From assembly GCA_013397455.1 (NCBI GenBank), contig VYZB01000134.1:851284-915283 (forward strand): 64,000 nt of DNA. The letters run 5' to 3'. The position numbers were made by a program, and so were the translations under genes. The DNA is from Crotophaga sulcirostris (Eukaryota; Chordata; Aves; Cuculiformes; Crotophagidae). Shown piece by piece: positions 40,547-51,390 of the stretch (its first letter is position 1; the number at the start of each line of letters is the position of its first letter). A model generated the notes under the pieces. It was not told where the DNA came from and searched no databases. It saw only the letters and a list, made by a program, of their open reading frames with translations.

Positions 40547-41974
40547 TCCAAAATAACTCAAACCATTTGGAAAGAATAGGGTTTGGGGAAGAGTTGTTAT
40601 GTTACTGTGGATAACAGAATATAAACATGGGCTTGGTGCATGACAATCAACATAATTTTCCTTATTTTTCTTTCACATTTTATGCTGTTGTATAAAAGGA
40701 TAATGTTTTTTTTCCCGTTATCCTGCTTTAATTCTAGTAACTAATATGTAAAGAAAAATAGCAGAAATAGAAATGGGTCTAGAGCCAGGAACAAAATAAT
40801 GGAAGACATAAATAGAACACTATGTGAAAGCATGGTGGAAGTAATGTAAATGTTTTTAGAGCAGGGACATGATACAGTACATAAAATAATGACTGGCATA
40901 GAAAAGATAAATCAATCTTCCCTGATAGTCTTTTCTACTAACTCAGAAACAAGATAGCATTCTGTAACATTTTTAAGGCACTATATGTAAACTGGAGGAA
41001 GGAATTAACTTTTTTCCCCCCTGTTTTTAAACACAACATGTACTTCAGCTCTAGTCATCTGCTGTTGCAAGATAATGTGATGTTTACTAAATATGGAACA
41101 AAATGGGAAATTTGCATTAGAAAAAAATATACAGATATGTATTGGATAGGATACCAAAAAACATAAAAGCTCTAAATCCTCTTAATCTGAGGTTTAGGCT
41201 AATGGTGGTAGAACGAAATCCTTTCAGACACTTTGTTTTGCAATGGTCTATTACCATAATCAGTATTAATTCTTTTTAAAAAAATATTCAATTACTTAAC
41301 TGTCTAGCTTTGCTTGCAGTATCTTATATGCTTGGATTAATTTTAACTTGGCACTGAAATGCCCTAACTGCAATTTACAGTAAGTTGAATCCTCCCAAGT
41401 CTTCATCTGACTTACAGTATGTGCCTGAAGCAAGCATATGAGGATCAGACTCTGTTCCCTTCATTTTTGTCAGTTTGTCTTCCTCTCCTTCCCCATATTC
41501 TTGTTTGTTTTATCATGAAGTGTGTGTTTTTATAATACTTGTGTGTTATATTAAATATTTTGTGGTGCAGACAGCAGGCTTTGCTGTGTTTGCATCGTGT
41601 GATTTCATTGTTGATGGGAGCCTTTGTGCACAGCCTTGATAAAAGCAATGCTTCTGTTCAGATTATTTTCCTCTTATCTGGTATACTTGTCCTTTATGTG
41701 GCACAGTTCAGTGAACCTGTTTGGAAGAGAAAGAGATGAAAGAAAGACGACTACTTTTTCAGTCCCACAGCTAAGTGGTTTTACCTCAGAAGGTACGAGT
41801 TGAACTGCTTTTCATTGGCTGGTAGCTCCGAGCCTGTGCTTACTGCCCCAAATCCTCATCTGCTTAAATTCCTGTGTATATTCTGGCACATATACATATA
41901 TCTTTACAAACATTTTTATTCTAAACTCCTTTTTCCCATTGTGCATCTATAAGAAAGAAGGCAAAAATTAGTTT

Positions 41975-43165
41975 TGCTCGCTTCTGCCACTACTTTTCCA
42001 GTCCTCTCCAGGTCCCAGCCTGCTCTCCTCCCCTGTCCTGATGACCTGCCTCCTTTGCCCAGTCATGGCTTTCAGGGGAGAGAGAAGGGGACAGCAGCTC
42101 TGCCCATAGCACCATCTGATGGAGCATATATGTTGTGAGTCACCATCCACACCTCCATGCCTCTGGCTCAACCCAGACCTGTTTTTTCTCCTTGGTGGGA
42201 AAGATTTAGACTAAGCCTTGTAAAAACAGCTAACGAGTCACCCTGCTCCTTCAAGAAAGAGCAAGACCTGTTGGTGCACAAGGGTCCTGTGAATACTCCT
42301 GACCTGTAAAAATGCTGGTGGACTCCAAGCAGGTGGTGGGTGAAAGGCCTCCTCTTGTACCAGACACAACTGGCAACCATTCAGCTGCCGGCCATGGCAA
42401 ATGGCAGGTGGGTGAGGGAGCACCCTGGTGATTCTAGCCAGGCTGCAGAGCTTCAGCCTTGTCTTGGACCCTAGGATGCCACCAGCTTGGGCTCACACAA
42501 CACCCGAAGTCTGGCAACTGGAGTAAAGTAGGCAAGGGAGGCACAGGGAAGGCAGGAGCCTTGGGAGAGACACTGTTTGCTCTTCTGCAACATATCACAT
42601 CTGACCAAAATAGCTACCTCTCATTACCTCCAAGCACCACCAGCAGCCACAGACTGTCCATGTTCACAGGGCTTCCAGGCTAGACAGCCAGGGGGACTGG
42701 CAGGTGGCAACAGCTACAGATGCCCCTGTAGCTGAGGGCAGGTGTATGTGGCTCCACAGGGCAGGTGGAGTGGCCTCTGCCAGCCCTACAGCTGCCCAGG
42801 TGCACCCGGCCTGGCTGGGATGTTGGATGGGCCACTGGCAGCCTGCCTGGGCGAAGAAGGAGGGCAGGCAGGCTGGAGGAGAGGCAGCAAGAGCCTTAGG
42901 AGTCATGTGGAATGCTGGCCTCCAGAAAGGTCTCACTTTAATGGACGTTAGTAATTAAGTCTCAAGAGGAGGGAAGGTGTGGGCTGGGCAGCCTAGAGCC
43001 ATCCCCAAGAGACTTTTCCTGGGCGATAGACCTCCACTCCTGGTGACCCTGAGCAGGCCTGTGTGAGTGCACATTGAGGCTGCACCTTCTCAAGGGGCAG
43101 CTGGCTCTGCCTTGGGATTCTGAAGACCCACTGATCTTCTCCTAAATGCTACCTGGAGGCTTGTA
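41975..43165. other. GC-rich, CpG-poor patch
   Basis: The composition changes abruptly to GC-rich with many CAGG, CTGG, GCAGG and GGGAGG words. CpG pairs are rare, about eight in 1 kb by eye, so this is not a CpG-island promoter. Several overlapping open frames of 60 to 90 codons run on both strands, as expected in GC-rich DNA; none resembles a known protein. It may be an old repeat or a patch of GC-biased conversion. Confidence 0.55.
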
Positions 43166-44030
43166 TGTAACACACCTCACTGCAGAGTCCACTTTCATCT
43201 CTTTGAGAATGGAGTTTCACACACAGAATAATTATATCCCACAGTATTTATTATTTCTATCATTTTCATTTTGCTTTGTCCTTATTTTGTGTATTTGTGT
43301 GAGGATGTTTAGGCATTTAGTTTCACTCTGTGTGTGTGCCAGCAATGCAGAACGTGTTTGCTGAATCCTGTTTGGAAAGTAAAGGGTATTGCATATGACT
43401 CTAAACCATCTTTTGTAAGGGAGGTAAAAGAGATTGAAATATTACCAATTCAGTTATTTTTTTAGACTTTTTTTCCAATTCTGGCGAAAAGCAAATTATC
43501 CGTCCCACTTGGTACCATTGATTCCTCCCTCAGCTGTCTGTCTTCAAATGTTTGCATTTCTGTGATAGGAGTTTAAAGGCCTTGTAACCTTTTATGTGAG
43601 GATGCAGTGTTTTGGTGGGATTTGGGGTTTGTTTTGGTGGTCGAATCATTTCACTGATGGGGTGTGCGGCCCTCCAGACACTTGGATTCAGCACAGCTAA
43701 GAGGGAGTTCACCCTGGTGAAGCAGAGAGAGGAGGCTCTCCTGTTCCTCTTGCCCTTCTGTGTCTGCATCATGCCAGAACAGCACTGAAGTGGCTTCTAT
43801 CAGAAAAAAAAAAGGCAGGGGCCTGGGAGGGGGCTGGTCGTGCACCTCTGATACAGTGCTCAAAAGAAACTTTTCTGCTCCATCTGGATCTGCGGGCCTC
43901 TGCCAGTACCTGGGTTTGGGCAAAGTTAGTTGGTAGCTCAGCTTCATATAATTGAAAGTCATTCTGATTTCTGCACTGTGGTGTAATTGCTTAAAAAACA
44001 TGTTATTTGATGATTAAGATTCTGGAATGA
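43166..44030. other. Intergenic, nothing recognised
   Basis: Mixed composition with short overlapping open frames on the minus strand that match no known family. I recognise no transposon, RNA gene or promoter here. Confidence 0.5.
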
Positions 44031-44049
44031 ATTGTGTTCTTTTGAGTTC

Positions 44050-44800
44050 TTGCACCGTTTCTCCATCAGGGACTTGGTTTCAGCAGTGTGCAGCTGCTGG
44101 AGTTGATTTACAGTGCTGCGGCTGTGGCTAGTCATAAATAAATCCTCTTATATAGTTGTTATGAACACCTGTTAGATCATCTGTCAGCAAAGCGCTGTTC
44201 ACATTTATCATGGTGCGGTAGTTATTTTACCTCAATCCATTTCCAACTGACTCGGCCTCCATCACTGGATTACTATTACCACACCATAATCGCTCGTTTC
44301 CACTCCATGTTACAACTTGCAGATAAAAGATTTCACTACTTGGCCAAATTTCATAAATAAAGGAGCAGTTCAGTGCAGTAAAAGTTTATTTTTGTCATCA
44401 TTTGTCACCCCATTATTCTATAAATCAAATGGAATAGCACTATTGCTAGCTCAGGCGTTGCTGTCAGCCCTAGGCATGGAAATGGTCCGTTTCTTCTTTT
44501 TAGATGAGATGACATGTCTTTCAGACTTAACTGGCTTATGGCTTTGTTTCACCCATTTTATTTTATCGCCCCTTCAGAAAAATCCTTGGGGACCAGAGAG
44601 ACTAAAGGAGTAAAATGGAATCAAAAAACACAGTAAAACATGCTGCTTTAGCTGTGTTATGTACATTTCCCTCCCCCGCAATCATTCATTTACAAACTCC
44701 TCCGCAAAAATAATGGATCTGGATATAAACAGCCCCTCAATGCTTTCCCTGGCTTTGCACAGATTTTATCACTCATGTCAAAATCCTGGGTCTGAAAAGG
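44050..44800. promoter_or_regulatory. Candidate developmental enhancer block
   Basis: A long unbroken stretch of balanced, non-repetitive sequence with clustered site words: an E-box CAGCTG at 44091-44096, ATAAATAAAT, a TTATCA box near 44204, the RUNX-like ACCACA at 44278-44283 next to ATTACTATTA, and ATAATCGCTCG with retained CpG. Frames are short and not conserved-looking, so it does not seem coding. The next gene in known synteny beyond TBCA is the homeobox gene OTP, whose surroundings are rich in such elements. No alignment was possible here. Confidence 0.35.
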
Positions 44801-46060
44801 CTCTGGAGATGGTGCTTCAGAGTCCTGCTGATGCACCTGCTCCTAAATGGGCTCCCTGGCTCCCTACACAGGGGTGCGTCATGGAGCTGTGCTTTTGTTC
44901 TGAAGGTCTGCACTGATGAATTCCATCTTGGGCTCTGAACCGTCTCATAGCACTTTGCTTTGCCTTGCTATGGAGCTTCACAACCAAAACCCTCAGGCTA
45001 TTCCCCTGCACCTTCCCAGGTGCAACCTTCACATAGATGTTTACCTTTTTTTGTTTTTCAATGATTCCTTAAATCTAGCCATAAAATCTGTTCCTGGGCC
45101 AGGCCCTGATTTTTTTTGGTGCTGTGTCCATTACAGACATTTGAGATTTGTGTGATTTATTGAGAAGTTAGGAGATGGATCTCAGACTAAATTTTGAAGA
45201 ACGTGCTATCCCTTAGTTTAAAAAGAGCTGACGAGGATGATGATAAAGGGATGGGGTAATAGGAAAGGGTTTATAGTTGATATTATACTTCTGAGTTGGT
45301 TCTAATTCAGGTTACATTCTTCATAGTCATTATGTAGCTCATAAATTCAATAAAGTGTTTTACTATTACTATAAAAATGACAGGAGGGGGGTTTTATGTT
45401 GTAAGTTTCGTTAGTTGCTCTTCCTGTTTTATGTTGAAGTTCTCAGGCCATTATGTCATTAAACTCCTTGGAGTCTGAAGGGCTCAGGCCCCTCCATTCC
45501 TTATTGCTGATGCAGCACCCGCTGTGGGGCAAATGTCTGCGTGGTCAGTCCCTATCACTGTCACCTTCTTCATGAATGACTCTCTTTGGTTCCATTTGGC
45601 ATTGTTTTTCATTCAGAAACCCAAGTACCTGCCTTTGTGAGGAGGCAATGGGAGTTTCAGTGTGGCTATGGCCCTGCTCTGGGTTCTGAGCTCTGGATGT
45701 CAGTGCTCACTTGTGGCTGATCCACTTACACATAAAAATGGCTAAACCCTCTTATTGCAGTAGGTCTTGGGTGGCTGTGGGAAGAGTCTGTTGCCAAAAA
45801 GGAGTACTGTGCTATGGAAATAAAATGCCTTTGAAGAGTTCACCCTCCCTTTTGCCTTCCCGGGAAGACTTGCTGTGATTTCTCCAGCCACCTGTGTTGT
45901 AAAATTACAAGCTCATTTGGGTTTGAGGGTCTTGTGCAATCGTGTGCATTTTTTTGGGAAGGCCTCTAAAGGAAAATCCAGGAGGGTTTTTACTTTTTCA
46001 TTAATGGGGGGATTTTTTTTCAAAGGGACCATATAATTTCTGTTATTTCTGCTTCATTAG
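44801..46060. other. Intergenic between two enhancer-like blocks
   Basis: No gene or clear repeat is recognised. The stretch 45,430-45,720 is less AT-rich and might continue the conserved blocks on either side, but I see no distinct motif cluster. Confidence 0.45.
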
Positions 46061-46079
46061 AGGAAAGAAGCGTTGAATA

Positions 46080-46640
46080 TCTGACCCTGGAGCCTTTACT
46101 TTCTCCAGATGTTTGCTTTGCACACAAATAATCTGCATGAAAACAGTAACTACTAATTCAGTGGCCAAAGTGCAACAGGACCCTAATCTAAAACCTCCCA
46201 ATGAATCCAGCTGTCTGGCATTTGCTATTATAGGGCACCAACAGAGAAATGAGGCTGTGGCTTTATCACTGCACCCTGGGTGACAACTTGATTTTCTGCT
46301 TTCACCGCAGGCAGCAGCAGCCCAACATGATGGGGCTGTTAATTTGTGCATTTCATGGTGTCTGTCAGGGGGCCGGGAGAGGAGGGTTTCAGGGGAAGGG
46401 AATGGAGCATGTCCCAGCCTCGGAAGCACCTGTCTGCGTTGACGGCACAGAGCACTTCTTATTAGCGTGCAGGTCTCTAAATGCAGCCCCAGGATGACAG
46501 CCCGGCATTCCCAGCACCCACACAGTGTGACAGGCGCAGGCAGCCGGTCCCATTGTTTGCCCTTGATGAGCATGTCATTAATGGAAATGGAAGAAAGTGA
46601 GGGCCACATCAGTATTCAAATAGCCTCCATCCTCTCTGCC
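46080..46640. promoter_or_regulatory. Candidate developmental enhancer block
   Basis: Dense transcription-factor-like words: the palindromic homeodomain site CATTAATG at 46576-46583, SOX-like CATTGTTT at 46551-46558, TALE (MEIS/TGIF) TGACAG at 46495-46500 and 46528-46533, CTGTCA near 46362, GTTAATTTG near 46337 and TTCAAATAG near 46616. Isolated CpGs are kept (gaccgcag-like, gcgtgc, cgcagg). A 188-codon minus-strand frame spans the block but looks like chance in GC-richer DNA. It agrees with a conserved enhancer; cross-species alignment would decide. Confidence 0.38.
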
Positions 46641-46849
46641 ATTCAACCGCCTGGCTCAGGCGGCTGCAGATTTCCTTCTGCAGCTCCACTTACACATTTT
46701 CACAGATCTATTCCCATTGCATACAAATCCCCTCCATGTGGCTCTCGCCCCGTGCCCCCACTCCTCCCACATGCACAAACATGTTCTTCACCATCATCTG
46801 ATCTGCCAGAAACAAAGTGAGTGTTCTCCTCTTCCTCCCCGTTTTGTGA

Positions 46850-48470
46850 ATTGCTAAGGTATCGTTAGCAAATGCTTGCTGTTTGCAGCCCAGGAAGGTG
46901 CTATTATTTAAACTTGAAGCATCAAGTAAGGGCCTGGTGTATTTGTAGTGTTCTTACTTGCTCCCAAGCAGCTATTGATGCTTGTCTGGATGACTTTTCT
47001 TTCTAATAGACCACAACATATTTGTTTTGGAGCATTTCGCCTGGTGGGTATGGAGCAACAGGATTGCAGACAGAAGAGGAAATAACTGTTTAATGACGGT
47101 ATCACTGGAAACGTCAGTGAAGTCACGCTGTTCTCCCTTAAGACCCTTTTTCAAAATTCCCTGCCTTAACAACAGCTGGATCGTGGATACCTGGAGACAA
47201 ATACCCATCTTGGTGGTGGACGCAGTCTTAGGCTGTCCGTATCCCTTTGATCTTGCCCGTGCAGAGTGATCTCCTTGGGGCTGGGTGGTGTGCTGGCTTT
47301 CTACCATTGTGCACAGTTTTTATGGCATGGACCATGGCAGGATTGCAGGCTGATGATTAGTACTCCTGAGCAAAACAAAGAACACAGTATCAAAATTCAG
47401 CTGGTGTGAAGAATGTGCCTTAGGCACACTGGCATCTGGCCAGATCTTAAATGTATGTTTCTGTGCTTTAGTTTTGTGTTAGCCTGTTTTTGTAATAATA
47501 TAATTAGTGCTCACAGGGGAGGCTATTGACACTACCACCAGGATCAGTTTGCTCTTTGCAGTATTTCCAAATCGTTCTCATTACACATCCAACTTGCAGG
47601 TCGGATGTGGTACCCCTTGCCTTTTGTCTGCTCCTGTCCTCTCCAACCAGTGGTTTAGGCTCAAATTTGAAGCTCTCTCCACTAATAAAGGCTGGAGCCA
47701 ACAGTGAATGAGTGCTGCTGGGTGATTTCCAAACCCTGCTACATTTTATAGTCTTCTTTAAACCCAAGCAGTGTGGGAGAAAGCAAGCCGAGAGATTTTG
47801 CATTGGTCAGTTCCAAAATGGATACTGCAGGTCTAAATAGCAGAAGCAACGCTGTTCCAATACGTTTTGCTAAGCCAAACCACTGCCAAACCACAGTCCT
47901 TCCTCATACTCCTTACAACCACTGTTTTGGACTCAGAAATCCTCCTGGAATGTGGTAGCATTGGATCTTGGAATATTATGTGCCCCAACAGGTGCTTTTC
48001 TTCCACTGTTGACTGTGGGGAGTGCCCTGGCACTCTTTTACCTGCAGCTTGGCTCCTGGCATCAGCTCAGCAGTGATGCCAATCTGGTTTTGGCTATGAC
48101 CCTTGAGAGCAGGTTGGTGAAATTGTTGGGTTCACATTTAGGCAGCAAAAGTGTATTCCAGTGCTATGACCTGTGTGACTGTGGGTGCATCCTCATACTT
48201 TGGTTTCTACTGCTTCCTCTACTCATCTTTCTTTTTTCTGACCAATTTGGACTACAGAACATAAGGCAGGATGGTGCCTTTCTGTGGGCGTGTACAGTAC
48301 TTTGTGCAATAGCCCTCTGATTTCAGTAGGAGCCTCTAGGTGTTGCTGTAATATAAACAATAATTGTCTTCAGGGATTAATTCAAAGAGGGTAGTTAAAG
48401 TTGAGTGAGACCAAGGGAAGAAACCCATGAACTATTTCTCATGTTTAGAATGATTAATAATTTCTGCATA
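46850..48470. other. Intergenic, nothing recognised
   Basis: Several open frames of 60 to 120 codons overlap on both strands near 47.0-48.3 kb. They overlap each other heavily and resemble no family I know. No repeat or RNA gene is recognised. Confidence 0.5.
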
Positions 48471-48479
48471 GTTTAATAG

Positions 48480-48740
48480 TTCAACAAATGGCAGAACTGC
48501 ACTTTATCAGGCTGCCTTCAGCTCAAATTAAAAAAATTAAAAGGCCTTCCCATTGTTTCTATTGGCAAGCAACCAAAGTCCAGTCTTCCTTCACCAGAAA
48601 TCCATCTAGAAACAGCTGCAAGGATATGCTGTTAACCTTAAAATTAAAGCTGACTTTGGTATTATGGCAAGTCAAGGACGCTCTTTCACAGCCACAAACA
48701 ACATCCAAACTAAAATAAGGAGCTAGTGGCTCACCTAGAA
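48480..48740. promoter_or_regulatory. Candidate conserved non-coding element
   Basis: A short block with CAAATTAAAAAAATTAAAAG near 48526, a SOX-like CCATTGTTTCTATTGG near 48551, CAGCTG near 48613 and CTTAAAATTAAAGC near 48638. No coding or repeat signature is seen. This is weak evidence by motif content only. Confidence 0.25.
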
Positions 48741-49541
48741 AAAGCAGAAAATTTTCAGAACTGATACTTGGAAACATTGTGTTCTAGAAACCAAAATGTC
48801 GCTGTCTCCAGTATCACTGTAAGAGTATTTTATGGAGCAACCATCCTGCAACAGGATCTTGCACAATGTACACGTCAAGGATAACAGGGAGAAGTTAAGA
48901 AAAACTGTAAAACCTAATCTGGAGGGATTGACTGTTGTTTTGCTTTTAAAACTGAACCGTCATCTTTTCAGAAGTAAATTAGGAGATGTGACAGATGCAT
49001 ACCTAACATGGCATCAGAAGGAAGAACTGACAAATGGAGAATACACATTTATGTACAAGAAGCTTATGGGGTATATTTTCAGAAGCAATGAGTAATTATA
49101 AATGCATCACATGTCACTGGAGACTATAGACAGCATCTGATTTTCTCTGTTCAGTTCATAGTCCTCTGAGAAGCAAATCCCTAGACCATCCTTGGTTGGG
49201 CCTGCCATGGAGCTGTCCATATTGTCCTTTACTCCTTAACCTTCACATGAATTCACTGGAGACAAGAAGTCAATAATTTATTTTCTTTGGGGCTGAACCA
49301 GTCAAGGGTAGGTTTATCTCTTTGGCTATACAATTTAGAAATTTTGTGGACAACAGCTAAAGAACAGTTCCAGATTTGTCATCTAGGGAGCAGATCTGAC
49401 TGCATGGATGTGTTTACAAGTGCATATACAACAGTGCACCATGAGCAAGAGGAGAGTTTCAGAGCCAGCACGTAGTATTTTAACTTACCAGGCTTGTAGG
49501 CTCTGCTATTCAAGAAAGATAATGCTTTCCCTGTGTATATG

Positions 49542-49569
49542 GTATCACAAAGGTCAAGCTTTGTGATAC
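49542..49569. repeat. Hairpin-forming inverted repeat, 11 bp arms, 6 bp loop
   Basis: Arms gtatcacaaag and ctttgtgatac are exact reverse complements around gtcaag. A T run typical of a polymerase III stop does not follow, so it is not claimed as an RNA gene. Confidence 0.85.
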
Positions 49570-50328
49570 AGAGGCTATATCATTCCTTCATGGACGATAA
49601 TATAAGAGACTTCAAGTAACATGCAAACTACTGTTGCAATACCTAAAAGACACTTGGGAAAGAATAGCTTGCTCCACGTAATAACTTGTTCCACATGCTT
49701 GTGATGAATAGGAAGTAATGTAGCAAGGCTCAGTTTAGGCACAGGAAAACTATCTCACACTAGGGACAGTGCAGCCACGGAGCAGGCTGGCTGGAGAGGT
49801 TGTGGAGGCTCCAAAACTAGAAACCATTACAAGTTAAGCAGATAATCAGACAGGAATGACATACACTACAGCTGGTCCAGCTTTATGACACAGACAAGAT
49901 GATTAGCAGTCCTTTGTTTTCTGTTACTGTCTAAGGAATTTTTAAAATCTAGTTGACTTGTCATCCTCTGTACTCCTTACTTAGGTTTAAGTATTTGCTC
50001 TGCTTCTGAGGGTGACTCCTCTAACTGAGTTGCAGAGCACAAGGGATAGAGAAAAAGTTGTTGCAAGTGCAATGCTTCCAGTGGCCTTCTCACTGGAAAT
50101 GAGGTGTTTCTCAGTAACTAAATGTAAAAACTGTAGTGAGCACTGGTGCAGCTGGCAGGGTGCTGCAGTATCTGGGCACACCTCCTAAGTGTAAGGCACA
50201 GCTGTGTTATTGACAATATTGTTATTGTCCCTTTTTCTCTGCATGCGCTTTGAAGTGAAAGATTCTATATGATTCTTCCCCTTTGATGCTTCATTTCAGC
50301 TGCAGTTAGTTAGTGGCTTTACGTAGTG

Positions 50329-51390
50329 TGTTGACCCTGGCTGGATGACAGGTGCCCACCAAAGCCACTCTAATACTCCCCTTCCTCAGCTGGACAGGGG
50401 AGAGAAAATATAATGAAATGCTCATGGGTTGAGATAAGGATAGGGGAGATCACTCAGCTATTACCATCACAGACAAAACAGACTGAATTTGGGGAAAATT
50501 AATTTATGACCAACCAAACCAGAGTAACATAATGCTAAATAAAACCGAACCTTAAAAACATCTTCCTCCCAAACCTCCTTTCTCCTCAGGCTTAATTTCA
50601 CTTCTGATTTACTCTACCTTCTCTCTCCAGAATGGCACAGGGGGACAGGGAATGGGGGCTGTAGTCAGTTAATCACATTGTCTTTGACACTTCTTCCTCC
50701 TCATGGTCTTCCCTTGCTCCAGCTTGAGGTCCCTCCTATGGGTGACAATCCTTCAAAAACTTCTTCAGCACGGGTCCTTCCCATGTGCTGCAGTTCTTCA
50801 TGAACTGTTCCAGCATGGGTGCTTTCCACAGAGTGCAGTTCTTCAGGAATGGACTGCTCCAACGTGAGTCCCCCATGAGTGCACAGGTCTTACAAGCAGC
50901 CTGCTTCGGTGCAGGTTTCTCACAAGGTCACAGCCTCATTCGGGTTCATCCACCCGCTCCTGGGTGGGGTCCGCTATGGGCTGTGGATGGATATCTGCTC
51001 CACCACGGACCTCCATGGGCTGCAGTGGGACAACTTGCCTCACCATAGTGTTCACCATGGGATACAAGGGAATCGCTGCTCTGACGCCTGCAGCACCCCC
51101 TCCCCCTCCTCTTCACTGACCTTGGCGTCTGCAGAGTTGTTTCTCTCATATTCTCACATCTCTCTCCTGGCTGCTGTTCCATAGTAGGTGTTTTCCCCCC
51201 TTCTTAATTACGTTATCTCAGAGGTGCTACCACCGTGGCTGATAGGCTCAGCCTTGGCCAGCAATGCATCCGTATTGGAGCCAGCTGGCATTTACTCTTC
51301 TGGACATGGGGGAAACTTCTGGCAGGTTCTCACAGAAGCCACCCCTTTAGCCCCTGCACTACCACAACCTTTCCAGGCAGACCAAAGACA
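50329..51390 (-). mobile_element. Probable solo LTR of an avian endogenous retrovirus
   Basis: A 1.06 kb unit that resembles a widespread bird LTR repeat: it starts tgttgaccctggctggatg and ends near ccaaagaca, so it has TG...CA ends on both strands. Inside it are degenerate repeated words (ctgctccannntg, atgggctgcag, gtccttccca) and ccttggcgtctgcagagttg. On the minus strand come gaagccacc-complement, the Pu-rich gcttcccccatgtcc-like part and an AT-rich gataacgtaattaag, placed like a promoter, so I assign the minus strand. No gag, pol or env lies on either side, hence solo LTR. Exact family and target-site duplication are not resolved. It is decayed. Confidence 0.72.

Larger units (their letters stand above)
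38120..41970. other. Intergenic, AT-rich
   Basis: Sequence downstream of AP3B1 with no credible coding frame, RNA gene or transposon. It holds a CTCF-like word at 39940-39953 and a near-perfect palindrome at 40521-40546. Nothing else stands out. Confidence 0.7.

Noticed and set aside
42238..42958. Overlapping open frames on both strands
   Set aside because: Expected by chance in GC-rich DNA with few stop codons; no similarity to known proteins.
46043..46609. 188-codon open frame on the minus strand, the longest in the window
   Set aside because: It lies across a GC-richer block that looks regulatory. The translation has no recognisable domain, there is no splice or promoter context, and other frames there are open too.
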